A stretch of DNA of 59,418 bases from Lentibacillus halodurans (GCF_900112045.1 NZ_FOJW01000019.1:1-59418); one strand, 5' to 3'. Numbered from the stretch's first letter, positions 44,684 through 54,335 are shown. Program-made: numbers and translations. Notes: a model not told the origin generated them from the letters alone.

Positions 44684-45706
44684 TTATTTGTTTCTCTGCC
44701 CTTTTGATAATTTCGTTCTGTCCTGTGCTTGAGGAGGTTCCTCCATCCAACCGTTTTTAATCATGATCTGTCCGGTGTTTTTAGAGAAAGTGAAGACGTC
44801 TTTTGCGATTTTCGCCAATTTTAGAGGTAAATCGCTTCGTAAACTAAATGCCGAACCAATAGCATTGCTTGTCAGACCAAAACTGCCAAAAACACTGGTT
44901 TGGTACATCATCAATTTGTCTGAAAAAGGAGCATTGGTCGAATCGGTTGCTGTACCTGCCCATATAGAAGGAGTGTGTAAATCACTTTGACGCAAAACAT
45001 CACTTAACGTGGTAACAATTTGTTTCGCAAGTTCTTTTCCATCAAAGAAAATGTTTGCAGCATCATTATTTTGCGCTGATTGGGCAAAACCGGTCATGAG
45101 TGTCGAACCTATCGTATTGGACTCCAAAGCAAGGTAAAGATTGGCAATTTCAACAGTGTTTAAAGGTCTTTTATGACTTAACAAATTAAATCCGGACATA
45201 TACTGCTTATTACGTGCAAATTCAACGTTTTTTGGCATTGGAACATATGGCGGACGCGGAATTGCCGAATTCTTCAACAGAAAACCTGTTGTTTGGTCAA
45301 AAGCTTCTTGAGCATCAGCCGTAAAACGCTGGTACAATTCTCTTATGTCATCCCTATAAGCTATGGATAGATGTACTGTGAAAAGTCCCATATTGATGGC
45401 TGTAATCATACGCAAGTGCATGATATCAAACATTTCATCGAATAAACGAGGCGCACCAGGTTCTACGTCTTTTTCAGTAAAACCAACTGGCAGAACAGCC
45501 CCTTCGTCTTGAAATATTTTTATCAGTGTATCTACATGTTCACTTTCCTTGTTGTAATAGGATTCTAAAATATCTTTGGCTTCCGGATTCTCTGCTTTTT
45601 CAATGTAATATTCCAAAAACCTCATGTTCATCGTCTTGTTTTGATAACCCATCCAAAGTGTTCCTAATTCTGCCCCTGAAATTGACAGATGGTCTGAACT
45701 GGTCAT
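44684..45706 (-). CDS. DUF3231 family protein
   Basis: A 340-residue, helix-rich protein with two DUF3231 halves (ISGAELGTLWMGYQNKTMNM, LPVGFTEKDVEPGAPRLFDE; then HKRPLNTVEIANLYLALESN and NGWMEEPPQAQDR). Same architecture as the copies at 21862 and 45845. ATG behind TTAGGAGGATG. Function unknown; associated with spore formers. Confidence 0.82.
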   Translation of the reverse strand: MTSSDHLSISGAELGTLWMGYQNKTMNMRFLEYYIEKAENPEAKDILESYYNKESEHVDTLIKIFQDEGAVLPVGFTEKDVEPGAPRLFDEMFDIMHLRMITAINMGLFTVHLSIAYRDDIRELYQRFTADAQEAFDQTTGFLLKNSAIPRPPYVPMPKNVEFARNKQYMSGFNLLSHKRPLNTVEIANLYLALESNTIGSTLMTGFAQSAQNNDAANIFFDGKELAKQIVTTLSDVLRQSDLHTPSIWAGTATDSTNAPFSDKLMMYQTSVFGSFGLTSNAIGSAFSLRSDLPLKLAKIAKDVFTFSKNTGQIMIKNGWMEEPPQAQDRTKLSKGQRNK

Positions 45707-45844
45707 GTTTACATCCTCCTAACTCTTATCATTCGTTACTGGATAAATACGTTGTCCAAAGTTTTGCAATTTCCCCAGACCCAATTTAACTTAATGGTCT
45801 GTCATTTAATCCCTCCAGAATTAACATTGTTGGCGTATACCCAG

Positions 45845-46853
45845 TTACTTTTTGGCTAATTGATCATGGTCAATCATGCGTGGTGGTTCTTCCAATCAGC
45901 CATTTTCAATCATAAGATTCACTCCATCTTCCGTATATTTAGCAATTTCTGCCATAAGACGTGGATAAAGAGCTGCTAAATCGTGCCTTAATGCAGTTGA
46001 TACACTTGTTCCATAATAAGCAATACCTATCTGATTCAGTCCTAGAGTCTGAAACAGCAAACTTATCTGAAAATGGTGAAACAGTTGAGTCGGTAATTGG
46101 TTCATCTGAAAGCATTGAAGCCGGAAGATTATTTTTCTCTAGTGTCGACGTGAAGATTTGCACATGTTTCGATGATATTTCTTTTCCCCGTTTAAAATAT
46201 TGCCGCACCTTGTTAGATTTAACGACTTGACTAAAACCGGTTAATAAATGCGAACCCAGCGCATTTCGTTGGGTATTTGCATAAAGATTGGCGATTTCTA
46301 GACCAAGCAATGGCCTTTTCTCCCCGAACCATCCCGCCAAAAAACTTTGCTTCGTCACAAAATCCACTTGACCTGGCGATTCCATAAACGGAGCTCGAAC
46401 ATAAATACCTTTCGACAACAATACATTATTCATAGCCTCGTCATGTAGTTGAGTGGCTTCCTGTAGTCACTCAGAAAAGTAATCTCGAACATCTTGACGT
46501 GCACATAAGGCAATCGCCTGATCATTCATTTCCATCGCCATTTGAGCGGTCTGTTTGATGTTGTTTAGCATAAATTCATCCGAAAATAAACGCGGCGCCT
46601 GTAAATCCACGTCTTGATCAGAAAAACCAAACGGAACGGGACGATTATCAGCTTGAAAAAGTGCGGTGAGTTTGGGAATACGGGCTTAAACAAGCGTCAA
46701 GGCTTGTTGAATAACCGGACGAATATCAGCATCATCAACGATTTGCATAAAGTATTTCGTTGTACAAATGGTCATACTATCCTGCATATAACTTGTCCAG
46801 AGTTGTGAAAACTCCGAGGAATTCAGTCTCGGATTATGTTGTGTTTGATCCAT
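45845..46853 (-). pseudogene. DUF3231 family, broken copy
   Basis: Starts MDQTQHNPRLNSSEFSQLWT with a good site. In-frame stops: TAA after LTLV, TGA after YFSE, and TGA after IENG where intact copies have Trp (NGW-x-E-x-PP). A frameshift lies after SPFSDKFAVSDSRTES. The C-terminus LEEPPRMIDHDQLAKK is still readable. Tandem with the intact copy at 44684. Confidence 0.85.
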
Positions 46854-47214
46854 GCCTATCACCCTTCATTATTTATTTCATGCTTGTCATATTTTTCACC
46901 CCCCTCCAGAAGATATACATCCCTCAATCTGTAAAATGATAGTTCTGCAATCCACTATTATATATGCACGTATGAATTTTGATGATGCCGATGACTCGCT
47001 TGTATAATGTTTACTATATCCTAAGAAAAAAGGCAGGGTCGAAGGGGAATAATGAACGATTTTGAGGAAACTACATACATTTTGTTCGTGAATTTAAAAA
47101 TAAGCGTAATCAACATTAACAATCGATGAAAAGGAAATTCTTAAATGGGTTGCCCAAAAGCATGCTTGGGAAGTAAAATGGAAAAGAATGTCTGATTAAG
47201 AATTTATGTGCAGG
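46854..47214. other. Intergenic stretch with coding debris
   Basis: After the DUF3231 promoter region, 47050-47190 contains broken coding-like text (DFEETTYI..., DEKEILKWVAQKHAWEVKWK) that I cannot assign to a family. Confidence 0.35.
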
Positions 47215-47355
47215 ATGAACAATTTATCTGATGCCTTGCTCATTGAATTTTATCATCAAGCAAAGGCATTAAATTTAGGCTCAGATTTTATTAGGCTAAT
47301 CAAAAAGGAAATGAAACCACGCGGCTTGTTATTGGTGTTGATATGCCAAGTTTAA
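47215..47355 (+). CDS. sda: Sda-like sporulation checkpoint inhibitor
   Basis: A 46-residue frame MNNLSDALLIEFYHQAKALN, LGSDFIRLIKKEMKPRG. It keeps the Sda pattern L-S-D-x-L-L-I-E-x-Y, A-x-x-L-x-L, F-I-x-L-I-x-x-E and the same length as B. subtilis Sda, an antiparallel helical hairpin that blocks sporulation kinases such as KinA. The last ten residues differ and overlap a DUF4871 relic, so the tail may be replaced by a fusion. An in-frame ATG at 47206 is an alternative start; neither has a strong site. Confidence 0.6.
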   Translation: MNNLSDALLIEFYHQAKALNLGSDFIRLIKKEMKPRGLLLVLICQV

Positions 47356-47620
47356 ATAGCCAAAAGTGGATGTGGCATCTTTGGGGAATTGAAAATCCTG
47401 AGAACGTAGAATTTTAACGGTTGTTAGTTTTCATAAAGAAACAGGAACTGTTCATCAAATTCTAACAGATGGATGGACAAAAACTCTTGGTGGACCAAAC
47501 AATGGTGCAGATGCACATACACCATCAACAGTAAAAATACCAGAGTCAGGAGAATGGGCTATGTTACTTTATACTGATGGTGAATTATTTGACACATTAA
47601 TATATGAAATAAATGATTAG
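47316..47620 (+). pseudogene. DUF4871-type protein relic
   Basis: In another frame over the Sda tail: NETTRLVIGVDMPSLNSQKW, MWHLWGIENPENVEF, stop, then after a one-base shift TVVSFHKETGTVHQIL, TLGGPNNGADAHTPSTVKIP and WAMLLYTDGELFDTLIYEIN. The tail pattern is that of DUF4871 (YhfM-like) proteins. N-terminal signal and half of the domain are missing. Confidence 0.6.
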
Positions 47621-47636
47621 ATTTTCAAGAAAATGC

Positions 47637-47670
47637 TTGTTCAATCATCGGGCGCTATTCCGGAATAAGT
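47637..47670. repeat. Dispersed GCGCCC/CGGAA repeat, copy 3
   Basis: TGTTCAATCATCGGGCGC then TATTCCGGAATA; degenerate member of the family. Confidence 0.4.
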
Positions 47671-47754
47671 CTTGACACCCGTTTCATATATAAGGGCCAC
47701 TTAACGGAATCACTCTTGGGTTAATTTAGGGGATTGAAAAACGGAGAGGTACTA

Positions 47755-47896
47755 TGTCCAAGTCCATTTAGGGGCTTATGAGGTAAAATGGACTTGGGAG
47801 CATACAATTAAAACGATATTCAGGTTAAACTGCCCTTACTGTGGTGAAAAACAATACGAATCGGCATCATCAAGAATCAGAAGTTTTCTTTCTTAA
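47755..47896 (+). pseudogene. Zinc-ribbon (cxxc_20_cxxc) protein relic
   Basis: VKWTWEHTIKTIFRLNCPYC GEKQYES..., matching the second half of the intact gene at 51534 (INCPYCGEKQYQTQ). First CxxC and the membrane part are absent. Confidence 0.5.
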
Positions 47897-48026
47897 TTTA
47901 AGGTAGTAGTTCCAGAGACGTGCGCACTTCCGGAATAAAGGACAGCGTCCAATTTACCATTGTAGGGGCATTGAAAGGAATAAAATTTAAGTAACAGTAT
48001 GATCTGATTAGTAGGGGGTAAAAGGT

Positions 48027-48849
48027 ATGGCCAAAGAAATTGGTAGAAATGATCCTTGTTTTGTGGAAGTGGAAAAAAGTACAAAATATGTCATAGTGAT
48101 GTTCACCCAGAGTCAAGAGCAGCTCGTTTGATTAACATATATACGAATATTGATAATAAAGTTAAAGATTATCAAGAATCAACAGGATATATACCACCTT
48201 GTCATAAAGGATGTTTTAATTGTTGTTATGATGACTTTTCTATTTCTGAATAGAATTTGAATTTATTATGAGAGAAATGAAAAACTGGAATGAAGATATT
48301 GTGAAAGAAGTGTTTGATCGTGCCTTAGCTCAATGTGATTTTCTAAAAGAAAAAAATCCAGAGGTATGGAATAACCTTGAAAAATATGCTCATAATAATG
48401 CATCTATTATGGGTAAACAATATGAATATCATGGAAAAATTCGCCGTAATAGTTTCCCTTGTCCTTTATTAAATCCCGAGACAAAAGCATGTATGGTTTA
48501 TGATTCACGACCTATTATCTGTAGAAGTCATGGTACTGCTCATGTTAATGCTCATAAACATAGTAACACCGAAATATGTGAATTTATTCCTGAATCTAAG
48601 CAACATGCAAAACAAACGCCATCTGTTGATCACGAACAAGAAGAAGCTTTATCTTTTATCAATATGAAAACACCAGATGGAGAAATAGCACATTTGAGAA
48701 CGTATCCAATATATTATTGGTTTAAGATTATTTATGAAAGAACGGGTGAAAAAAAGGCACAATATAATCACTATGACGATACAGTGAATTTTGATAGACC
48801 AATAAAACAGGCTGATTATTATACTTTGAAAGGATTTAACACTATTTAG
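48027..48849 (+). pseudogene. SEC-C plus YkgJ cysteine-cluster protein, two single-base shifts
   Basis: MAKEIGRNDPC starts the SEC-C zinc motif, then the frame slips in a T-run and continues CGSGKKYKICHSDVHPES. Next is CHKGCFNCCYDDFSISE; a missing A near 48251 gives TAG and shifts to EFEFIMREMKNW. The long last frame holds FPCPLLNPETKACMVYDSRP and CRSHGTAH, the YkgJ-type cysteine cluster, ending at 48849. With two bases restored it would be one intact protein, so sequencing error is a real possibility. Confidence 0.75.
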
Positions 48850-48891
48850 GGTTAACTAGTAATCCTATACATGTTCCATTACAATAAAGTT

Positions 48892-48930
48892 CAAAAAAGT
48901 TGTTTACTGGACAAAAAAGTCCTTTACTGG
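48892..48930. repeat. Two-copy tandem repeat, 20-base period
   Basis: CAAAAAAGTTGTTTACTGG and CAAAAAAGTCCTTTACTGG, two mismatches, one base apart. No gene nearby; function unknown. Confidence 0.5.
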
Positions 48931-49098
48931 CATAAGTGTTGATCTTCAACTAAAGGGTGCAGTTGTTGAATAACACAGGGAGGAAAATGATTAATAAACT
49001 GCTAGCTTGTAAGGTCTTTTTGTACAAAAGTAACAGTTGGTGTTTTCTTTTTTAGCAAAATCAGGTATACTGTATATAGAAGTTCATATAATAATAAA

Positions 49099-49124
49099 GC
49101 CGCAGACGTTATACCGTCTACGGC
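49099..49124 (-). terminator. Terminator of the type I toxin mRNA
   Basis: Leftward GCCGTAGACG and CGTCTGCGGC form a 10-base stem with one G-U pair, followed by TTTATTATT. On the other strand the G-U becomes an A-C mismatch, so the structure is tuned to the minus-strand RNA. Confidence 0.7.
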
Positions 49125-49210
49125 ACAATAGACCAAACCCCATCAAGAGGGGCTAGGCAGCATCTAGGAAAAATAATCCCTCGGCGCTACCACAACGCAT
49201 TTTTGAGGGG

Positions 49211-49297
49211 TTATTTTTTATGGTTTTTGTCAGACATAATGAACACCACTAACATCCCAAAGGATATCATCAGCGTCAGAGTATCAACAAAATCCAT
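49211..49297 (-). CDS. Type I toxin, TxpA/holin-like membrane peptide
   Basis: A 28-residue peptide MDFVDTLTLMISFGMLVVFI with a basic tail SDKNHKK: one helix then lysines, the pattern of the putative holin-like toxins (TxpA, BsrG, YonT relatives) that damage the membrane. GGGAGGTG ten bases before ATG 49297. The mRNA seems to run from a TATAAT box at about 49400 to the terminator at 49099, leaving a long structured 3' region where an antisense antitoxin RNA usually pairs. Confidence 0.75.
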   Translation of the reverse strand: MDFVDTLTLMISFGMLVVFIMSDKNHKK

Positions 49298-49396
49298 TGG
49301 CAAGCACCTCCCTCCCTGGGAAGTCTCCCAACGAAGACTAACGGCAGATCGACAGTGCTACCAAACCCCTCATGCGAAGCCGGTCTATTGTATTTT

Positions 49397-49402
49397 ATTA
49401 TA
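49397..49402 (-). promoter_or_regulatory. Toxin promoter -10 box
   Basis: Perfect leftward TATAAT (TGTTATAATA context). No good -35 at 17 bases. A candidate promoter for an antisense RNA is the rightward TATACT at about 49067-49072, near the toxin terminator, as in txpA/RatA. Confidence 0.45.
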
Positions 49403-49620
49403 ACATATTGCTATCATTTATACTGTGATTACTGAGGAATTTTTTGTTTTATTCAAACTAATCATTAGTTTAACAACAATAGTATAAATCATTTTCCGAA
49501 CGGGCGTTTTAATCGAACAATAGTGTGCTGAAGTTGAGTCATATAATTGTGTTAACATTAAATAGGTAATCTAATGGAATAGGAACAATGGCAATAAAGT
49601 AAAAATAAGGACTGTTCTTG

Positions 49621-49956
49621 ATGAAAAATCATATAAAAGTGAATGGGAAGCTTCTTCAAACAAATAAACGTTTTTCTCAATTGAAAGAGAGTCAAAAGAA
49701 TTGGATTGTTCCTGAACTTTATAATTTATATCACAATAAAATGAAGGAAATTCGTACAACAAGAAAACTTCCACCACACCATCGTGATACAGTTATTTCA
49801 TCTCTATATGAACAGATTAGGGATAGAGAAATATGGATTCCATATGGTGAAGTAAAAAAGTACATGTTTAGTAAAACTGCAAAGATGGTAAAATCGTTTA
49901 AAAAACAATTTCCTGAGCTGAGTAAGGAAATAGAAGCCGAGCACGCTAAAAAATAG
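49621..49956 (+). CDS. Conserved small protein, unknown
   Basis: A 111-residue basic, helical protein: HIKVNGKLLQTNKRFSQLKE, HHRDTVISSLYEQIRDREIW, IPYGEVKKYMFSKTAKM. I have seen the QIRDREIWIPYGEVK type of sequence in Bacillaceae hypotheticals, but no function is known to me. ATG 49621 with AAGGA nine bases ahead. Upstream of an integrase relic, so it may belong to the same mobile unit. Confidence 0.6.
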   Translation: MKNHIKVNGKLLQTNKRFSQLKESQKNWIVPELYNLYHNKMKEIRTTRKLPPHHRDTVISSLYEQIRDREIWIPYGEVKKYMFSKTAKMVKSFKKQFPELSKEIEAEHAKK

Positions 49957-50126
49957 AATGAATTTTGCATGCTGTTTTAAAAATGCAAGTCATGATTAAC
50001 TATTCAGGTCACTGTTCCGAAATTTTCGTGATTACTCAAGGCTTATTCGATTGTTGAATAAAAATTGTGTGAAAAGACCATACTAGAATCAAATTAATTG
50101 ATTCATAGTGTGGGAGAGTGAAAAAC

Positions 50127-50970
50127 ATGTTGTTGTCGAAAGCATGGGAGAATTACCAGTCTGATAAAAGAATCGAAGGTTATTCTCTTCTTACTTTGAA
50201 GATGTATGGCTTTCAATGTGAGCTTTTACAACGTTATTTCGGTGATATCAGAATGAACGATATTACAACGGAAAATCTGAAACAATACCTGGGCGAAGCT
50301 GGAGGACATTTAAAGCCATCCAGTTTGGGTCATCGTGTACGATTCATTAAGTCATTGTTTAAATGGACACATGAGGAAGGTTTTATCTCAAAAAATCCGG
50401 CTGCTAAATTAAAAGAACCTAAGTTAGGCAAACGAATTCCGAAGTTTCTTTCTGAACATGAGATTGAGCATCTTCGAGAAGGTTGCCACACACCAATGGA
50501 GAATGCTTTATTTGAATTTTTTTTATTCAACTGGTTGCCGGATCGGAGAAATCGCAAAATTAAATCAAGATGATATTAATTTTGCTGGGAACTCGGTGAT
50601 TGTGCATGGGAAAGGCGATAAGGAAAGAGAAGTATATTTTAATATACGCTGTGCGATTTGGTTAAAAAGGTACTTGGATGAACGTAACGATGACGAACCC
50701 TGCTTGTTTGTCACGGAACGCAAACCCAAGAGGCGTATGGGTGTAGACAGTTTGAGATACATTGTTAAACGTATTTCAAACCGTGCTGGAATTAAAAAAA
50801 CAATTCACCCCCATCAATTAAGGCACAGTTATGCTACACACATGGTAGACAACGGTGCACCCCTTGAAGTAATCCAAAGCCTTCTTGGTCATGAAAAGAG
50901 TGAGACCACGAGGATTTATGCTCATCTAAGCGGGAAATTGAGACATGATTTTTATAGTAAATATTTTTGA
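50127..50970 (+). pseudogene. XerC/D-like tyrosine recombinase, frameshift in a T-run
   Basis: N-terminal core-binding domain (TLKMYGFQCELLQRYFGDIR, SSLGHRVRFIKSLFKWTHEE) and catalytic domain (TGCRIGEIAKL, HGKGDKEREV, HPHQLRHSYATHMV, LGHEKSETTRIYAHLS). All R-K-H-R-H-Y residues are present. An eight-T run at 50517-50524 holds one T too many, splitting the frame after FEFF. With seven T it would be a complete enzyme of about 280 residues. Start ATG 50127 with GGGAGAG. Confidence 0.85.
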
Positions 50971-51041
50971 ATCGGGTCAAATTGAGGAAAATCAGCAATA
51001 ATTTTTACCGAAATAAAAACGGCATTACCCAAATGTAACGT

Positions 51042-51076
51042 CTGTATCCTAGATTACCCAATAATCTAGGATACAG
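51042..51076. terminator. Terminator after the integrase
   Basis: CTGTATCCTAGATTA and TAATCTAGGATACAG, perfect 15-base stem with five-base loop, then GCTATTTTTAT. Confidence 0.8.
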
Positions 51077-51091
51077 GCTATTTTTATATTT

Positions 51092-51120
51092 CTTATTCAA
51101 GAAAAGCGCCCGTTAACGGA
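51092..51120. repeat. Dispersed GCGCCC/CGGAA repeat, copy 4
   Basis: CTTATTCAAGAAAAGCGCCC followed by GTTAACGGA. Confidence 0.5.
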
Positions 51121-51198
51121 AGCTCTAAGTTATTTTTAATAGCTTTTTATGATAACTCTACTACCTCACATTTTTATTAGTGTTAGGTGGGGCACAAT

Positions 51199-51432
51199 TC
51201 AGGAACCAGCGTTACCTTGCTTTCTATATTTTTCGCTTTGTAAAGCAAAGAACGCCCAAATCAGCACGAAAAAAGTTGCGTAACCTGTGTTATTTTCAAC
51301 AAGTCTTCCAAGAAACCATCCAACTATGTCACCAGCAAACAACAATATAAATGTAAGGACAATTGTTAATAGAATGGAATGAATAATCAATTTAGGAAAT
51401 CTAATCATTGATACTTTTGGAAAGTTGAACAC
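51199..51432 (-). CDS. Small two-helix membrane protein, unknown
   Basis: A 77-residue protein with helices near 14-38 and 50-66 and a polar tail SEKYRKQGNAGS. GTG 51432 with AGGAGG nine bases ahead. No family recognised. Confidence 0.55.
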   Translation of the reverse strand: MFNFPKVSMIRFPKLIIHSILLTIVLTFILLFAGDIVGWFLGRLVENNTGYATFFVLIWAFFALQSEKYRKQGNAGS

Positions 51433-51533
51433 TAATAAAACCTCCTAACAATAGCATTATCCAAAAATTATTACAGACTTAATTTGTTTGATTAAAGTGC
51501 TCGATGACGGAATAAACTTTTTACTGCTTATCT

Positions 51534-51839
51534 CTAAAAAAAGTTAATATATTCTTCTCTGCTACTTATTTCCACTAAAAACGGATATAAAAGCATAGCA
51601 ATAATGAATAAAACAGGAAATAGACTGAGCAAGATGGCTCCTGGAATATCAAAGAAAATGTTAATCAGCAGTGGCAGTAAAATCATAACAGTCAAAAAGC
51701 TAATTTTGGTTTTTGATTTTTGTGTTTGATATTGCTTTTCCCCGCAATAAGGGCAATTTATTGCAGGATTCAATGTAGTGGTTTTTTTGATAGTTTGTTT
51801 CCAACTCCACTTGTTGTTGCAATTCTGGCAAGTTGGCAT
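51534..51839 (-). CDS. cxxc_20_cxxc zinc-ribbon membrane protein
   Basis: A 101-residue protein: two CxxC pairs 20 or so residues apart (CQNCNNKWSWKQTI ... INCPYCGEKQYQ) followed by two membrane helices (about 48-68, 70-92). This is the TIGR04104-type family found in Bacillus, function unknown. AAGGAGTG places the start at ATG 51839. A relic of a second copy is at 47755. Confidence 0.75.
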   Translation of the reverse strand: MPTCQNCNNKWSWKQTIKKTTTLNPAINCPYCGEKQYQTQKSKTKISFLTVMILLPLLINIFFDIPGAILLSLFPVLFIIAMLLYPFLVEISSREEYINFF

Positions 51840-51888
51840 TTTAATCACTCCTTACTTTAAAACCTGGCCCGATTCAAAGGGGTGTACT

Positions 51889-51920
51889 CTTATTCGATTA
51901 CTGCGCCCGATTGCGGAAGA
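51889..51920. repeat. Dispersed GCGCCC/CGGAA repeat, copy 5
   Basis: CTTATTCGATTACTGCGCCC followed by GATTGCGGAAGA. Confidence 0.5.
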
Positions 51921-51970
51921 TCTTTATACTTTAATACCGTTCTTTTTAAACCACCTGTTAAATCATTCAT

Positions 51971-52165
51971 TTACAAATGGCTAAGAATATTGACAAGCTT
52001 CCCGAATGGGTCCCTTACATAAAATCGCCGAACCCACCATGGCTCCTTAGCTGGTCTATACTCAATTGGAATCCTTGCTTCTTTTATGCGAGTTAGCGCA
52101 TCGTCGAGGTCATCAACTTCAATTGACAGATCAGGCACAGACGTCTGGGAGCCTCTCATTATTTT
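51971..52165 (-). pseudogene. VOC/glyoxalase C-terminal fragment
   Basis: PDLSIEVDDLDDALTRIKEA, YRPAKEPWWVRRFYVRDPFG KLVNILSHL. This is the second half of a VOC (glyoxalase/bleomycin-resistance) domain; the first half is absent and the sequence upstream is unrelated. Confidence 0.65.
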
Positions 52166-52242
52166 CTGCCTGTTAGCAATTTCACCAAAATGAACCGGCG
52201 CTGTGTGCGCTGCCCGCTAACCGCACCATAGTGCCCAATTCT

Positions 52243-53706
52243 TCACAATCCTCCATTTCTGCTTAACCTTATTCGATAATAGACTCTCAAAATGGTAAGA
52301 ACCAATCCAATGATGAAAACGATCGCCAATAAGATCATCGCAGCTGGAAAAAGACCAAACGCATCAATAATCGTTGAACTATTATCCTTTAGTGTCGGAA
52401 CAATAAATAACAACCAGCCGATTGCCACGACAGGTATCAATTGTGGAATCAAACGCAGATAGAATCTCCAAACTGGATGTTGTTTGCGTTTATACGACCA
52501 TTTTTTACTTCTCCGTATTCCTATGATACCTAAAATCAAGTAAATCAATGTGATACCACCAAGTGACCAATCAATGATTTTAGGTGTTGGAGCTTTCAAT
52601 TCGGGTGCTTGTCCCTCCGTCAATTGTATAATTCCTGAACTCATCTCATATGCATGTTCGAATGTAGTAGTGAAGCTATTGAGTAAAACGGCAACTGCAT
52701 AGCCGCTACTTGGAACGATATCTTGCTGAGATTGGAAAGTAGATATTGAACCGCTATGAGAAATTCGAGCTGGTTTAATATTTGGAGAGCTAAAAGACCA
52801 GCCAAACCCATATATTTCACTTCCAGGTTGTGGTGAATATGACTCTTTCAGCAGCTCTTGGGATAATAATTGTACTCCATTTTCATTTTTCCCCTCGTTC
52901 GTATGCATAGATAGCCATTTTCCCATATCACTAGCTGTCGTAAAGATACTTCCTGAACCACTGAACATTTTTTCAAGTTCTGTCCATGGCATTGCCGTAC
53001 CATATAGCGTGACATATCCTCGAGATATTCCGAATTCCTTTACAATATCCCCGGAGCGAACTGCTGAGATGGAATCATTCATTCCGAGCGGTGAGAATAC
53101 ATTTTGTCTCAGGTAGTCATTAAATTCTTTCCCACTAATTTGTTCTACCAAATAAGCTAATGTCCAGTAGTTTGCATTACTATATAAATGTTTTTCTCCA
53201 GGGTCAGATTGCAGTTTCCAATCACGAAGACGTTCTACACCTTCTTTTAACGTATTTGCTGGGGCTACAATGGCAGGATTAGGCAGCCCGGATGTGTGAC
53301 TCAACAATTGACGTACAGTCACCTGTTTCCACCTTTCATCACCCAGTTTTAGTTCTGGAAGATAATTTACAATTGGGTCGTCCAGTTTCATTTTCCCTTC
53401 CTCAACCAATTGCAAAACAGCAAATGCAGTAAATGGCTTCGTACCAGAAGCAATACCAATCTTAGACTTTGCAGTCAGTGGTTTTCCGTCAGAATCATGA
53501 CCAAATCCTTTTTCATATAGTACTTTCCCATCCTTTACGACTACAATGGCTGCACCAGGCAGTCCGTTTTTTTCGATATAATTCGCAACATATTCTTCAA
53601 CACCTGATGGATCGAGCGATTCAGCAGCCTGGGTTGATAAAGGTACATTCAATAAATTTATGAAAATCATGATCATCAGTAGAAAAACACCTGTTTTTTT
53701 ACACAT
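52243..53706 (-). CDS. Membrane-anchored serine hydrolase (beta-lactamase class C fold)
   Basis: A 487-residue protein: signal peptide (1-28), PF00144 domain with S87-G-T-K90 (S-x-x-K), Y175-S-N177 (Y-x-N) and H317-S-G319, then a C-terminal part with four membrane helices (about 378-485). Members are D-alanyl-D-alanine peptidases, esterases or regulators of wall turnover; resistance to beta-lactams cannot be assumed. AAGGAGC before ATG. Followed 18 bases later by the end of the tautomerase-like gene that precedes it. Confidence 0.87.
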   Translation of the reverse strand: MCKKTGVFLLMIMIFINLLNVPLSTQAAESLDPSGVEEYVANYIEKNGLPGAAIVVVKDGKVLYEKGFGHDSDGKPLTAKSKIGIASGTKPFTAFAVLQLVEEGKMKLDDPIVNYLPELKLGDERWKQVTVRQLLSHTSGLPNPAIVAPANTLKEGVERLRDWKLQSDPGEKHLYSNANYWTLAYLVEQISGKEFNDYLRQNVFSPLGMNDSISAVRSGDIVKEFGISRGYVTLYGTAMPWTELEKMFSGSGSIFTTASDMGKWLSMHTNEGKNENGVQLLSQELLKESYSPQPGSEIYGFGWSFSSPNIKPARISHSGSISTFQSQQDIVPSSGYAVAVLLNSFTTTFEHAYEMSSGIIQLTEGQAPELKAPTPKIIDWSLGGITLIYLILGIIGIRRSKKWSYKRKQHPVWRFYLRLIPQLIPVVAIGWLLFIVPTLKDNSSTIIDAFGLFPAAMILLAIVFIIGLVLTILRVYYRIRLSRNGGL

Positions 53707-53723
53707 TATTTAAGCTCCTTTTT

Positions 53724-54062
53724 TCACCATATCTCTAATTTTCCTTTGTCCATCACGTGTCCAGATTGAATTATGGATGTCATGATGAATATGTCTTCTT
53801 TCTCTATCTCCAATTGATCATATATCGATTGAAATAGAAATCTTTGTATTTCTCTCACGTTATTCTCTTCCCATAAGCTTGGAAGATAAAGCTTGACCAT
53901 CAATTTATAATTTGCTCCAACCTGCATGATATTCTCGACTACGTTAATTGTACAATATTCTTTACCAACACTGGCAGCCGTCGCCCAGTCTTCGAGCATC
54001 CGTTCACACTGTTTTTTGCTGATTTTCAAATCTTTACTGGCATGGAAAAAAGCAATTGGCAT
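53724..54062 (-). CDS. Tautomerase-like protein
   Basis: A 112-residue protein starting MPIAFFHASKDLKISKKQCE, with Pro2 in the position of the catalytic proline of the 4-oxalocrotonate tautomerase superfamily. The middle (MVKLYLPSLWEENNVREIQR) and C-terminus fit that fold loosely. The frame is open to 54158, but AAAGGACG precedes ATG 54062. Just upstream of the serine hydrolase and probably co-transcribed. Confidence 0.55.
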   Translation of the reverse strand: MPIAFFHASKDLKISKKQCERMLEDWATAASVGKEYCTINVVENIMQVGANYKLMVKLYLPSLWEENNVREIQRFLFQSIYDQLEIEKEDIFIMTSIIQSGHVMDKGKLEIW

Positions 54063-54335
54063 CAATATCGTCCTTTCATTTATATTTAGACACTCATGCC
54101 GTTGGCAAGGCACCATCAGATGATGAAATTTCATTGAAGCCCCTCGACTGTGGATCAATAGTCACTTGATCCCTGCAGTCCGAGGCCTTCATAAAAACAC
54201 TCTTGCAATACGCCAAGGTTTTTATTTCGGGATAGAGCAAGTGAAATATAAGAATTTGTACACTCAGAACAGAAAAAGAGGAACCCTGTAAGGATTCCAT
54301 AAGAGATGCAACTTACTGACTTCCTACACTGCCTT

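Noticed and set aside
54094-54300. 68-codon leftward frame
   Set aside because: No ribosome site or family; 54063-54335 appears to be ordinary intergenic DNA.
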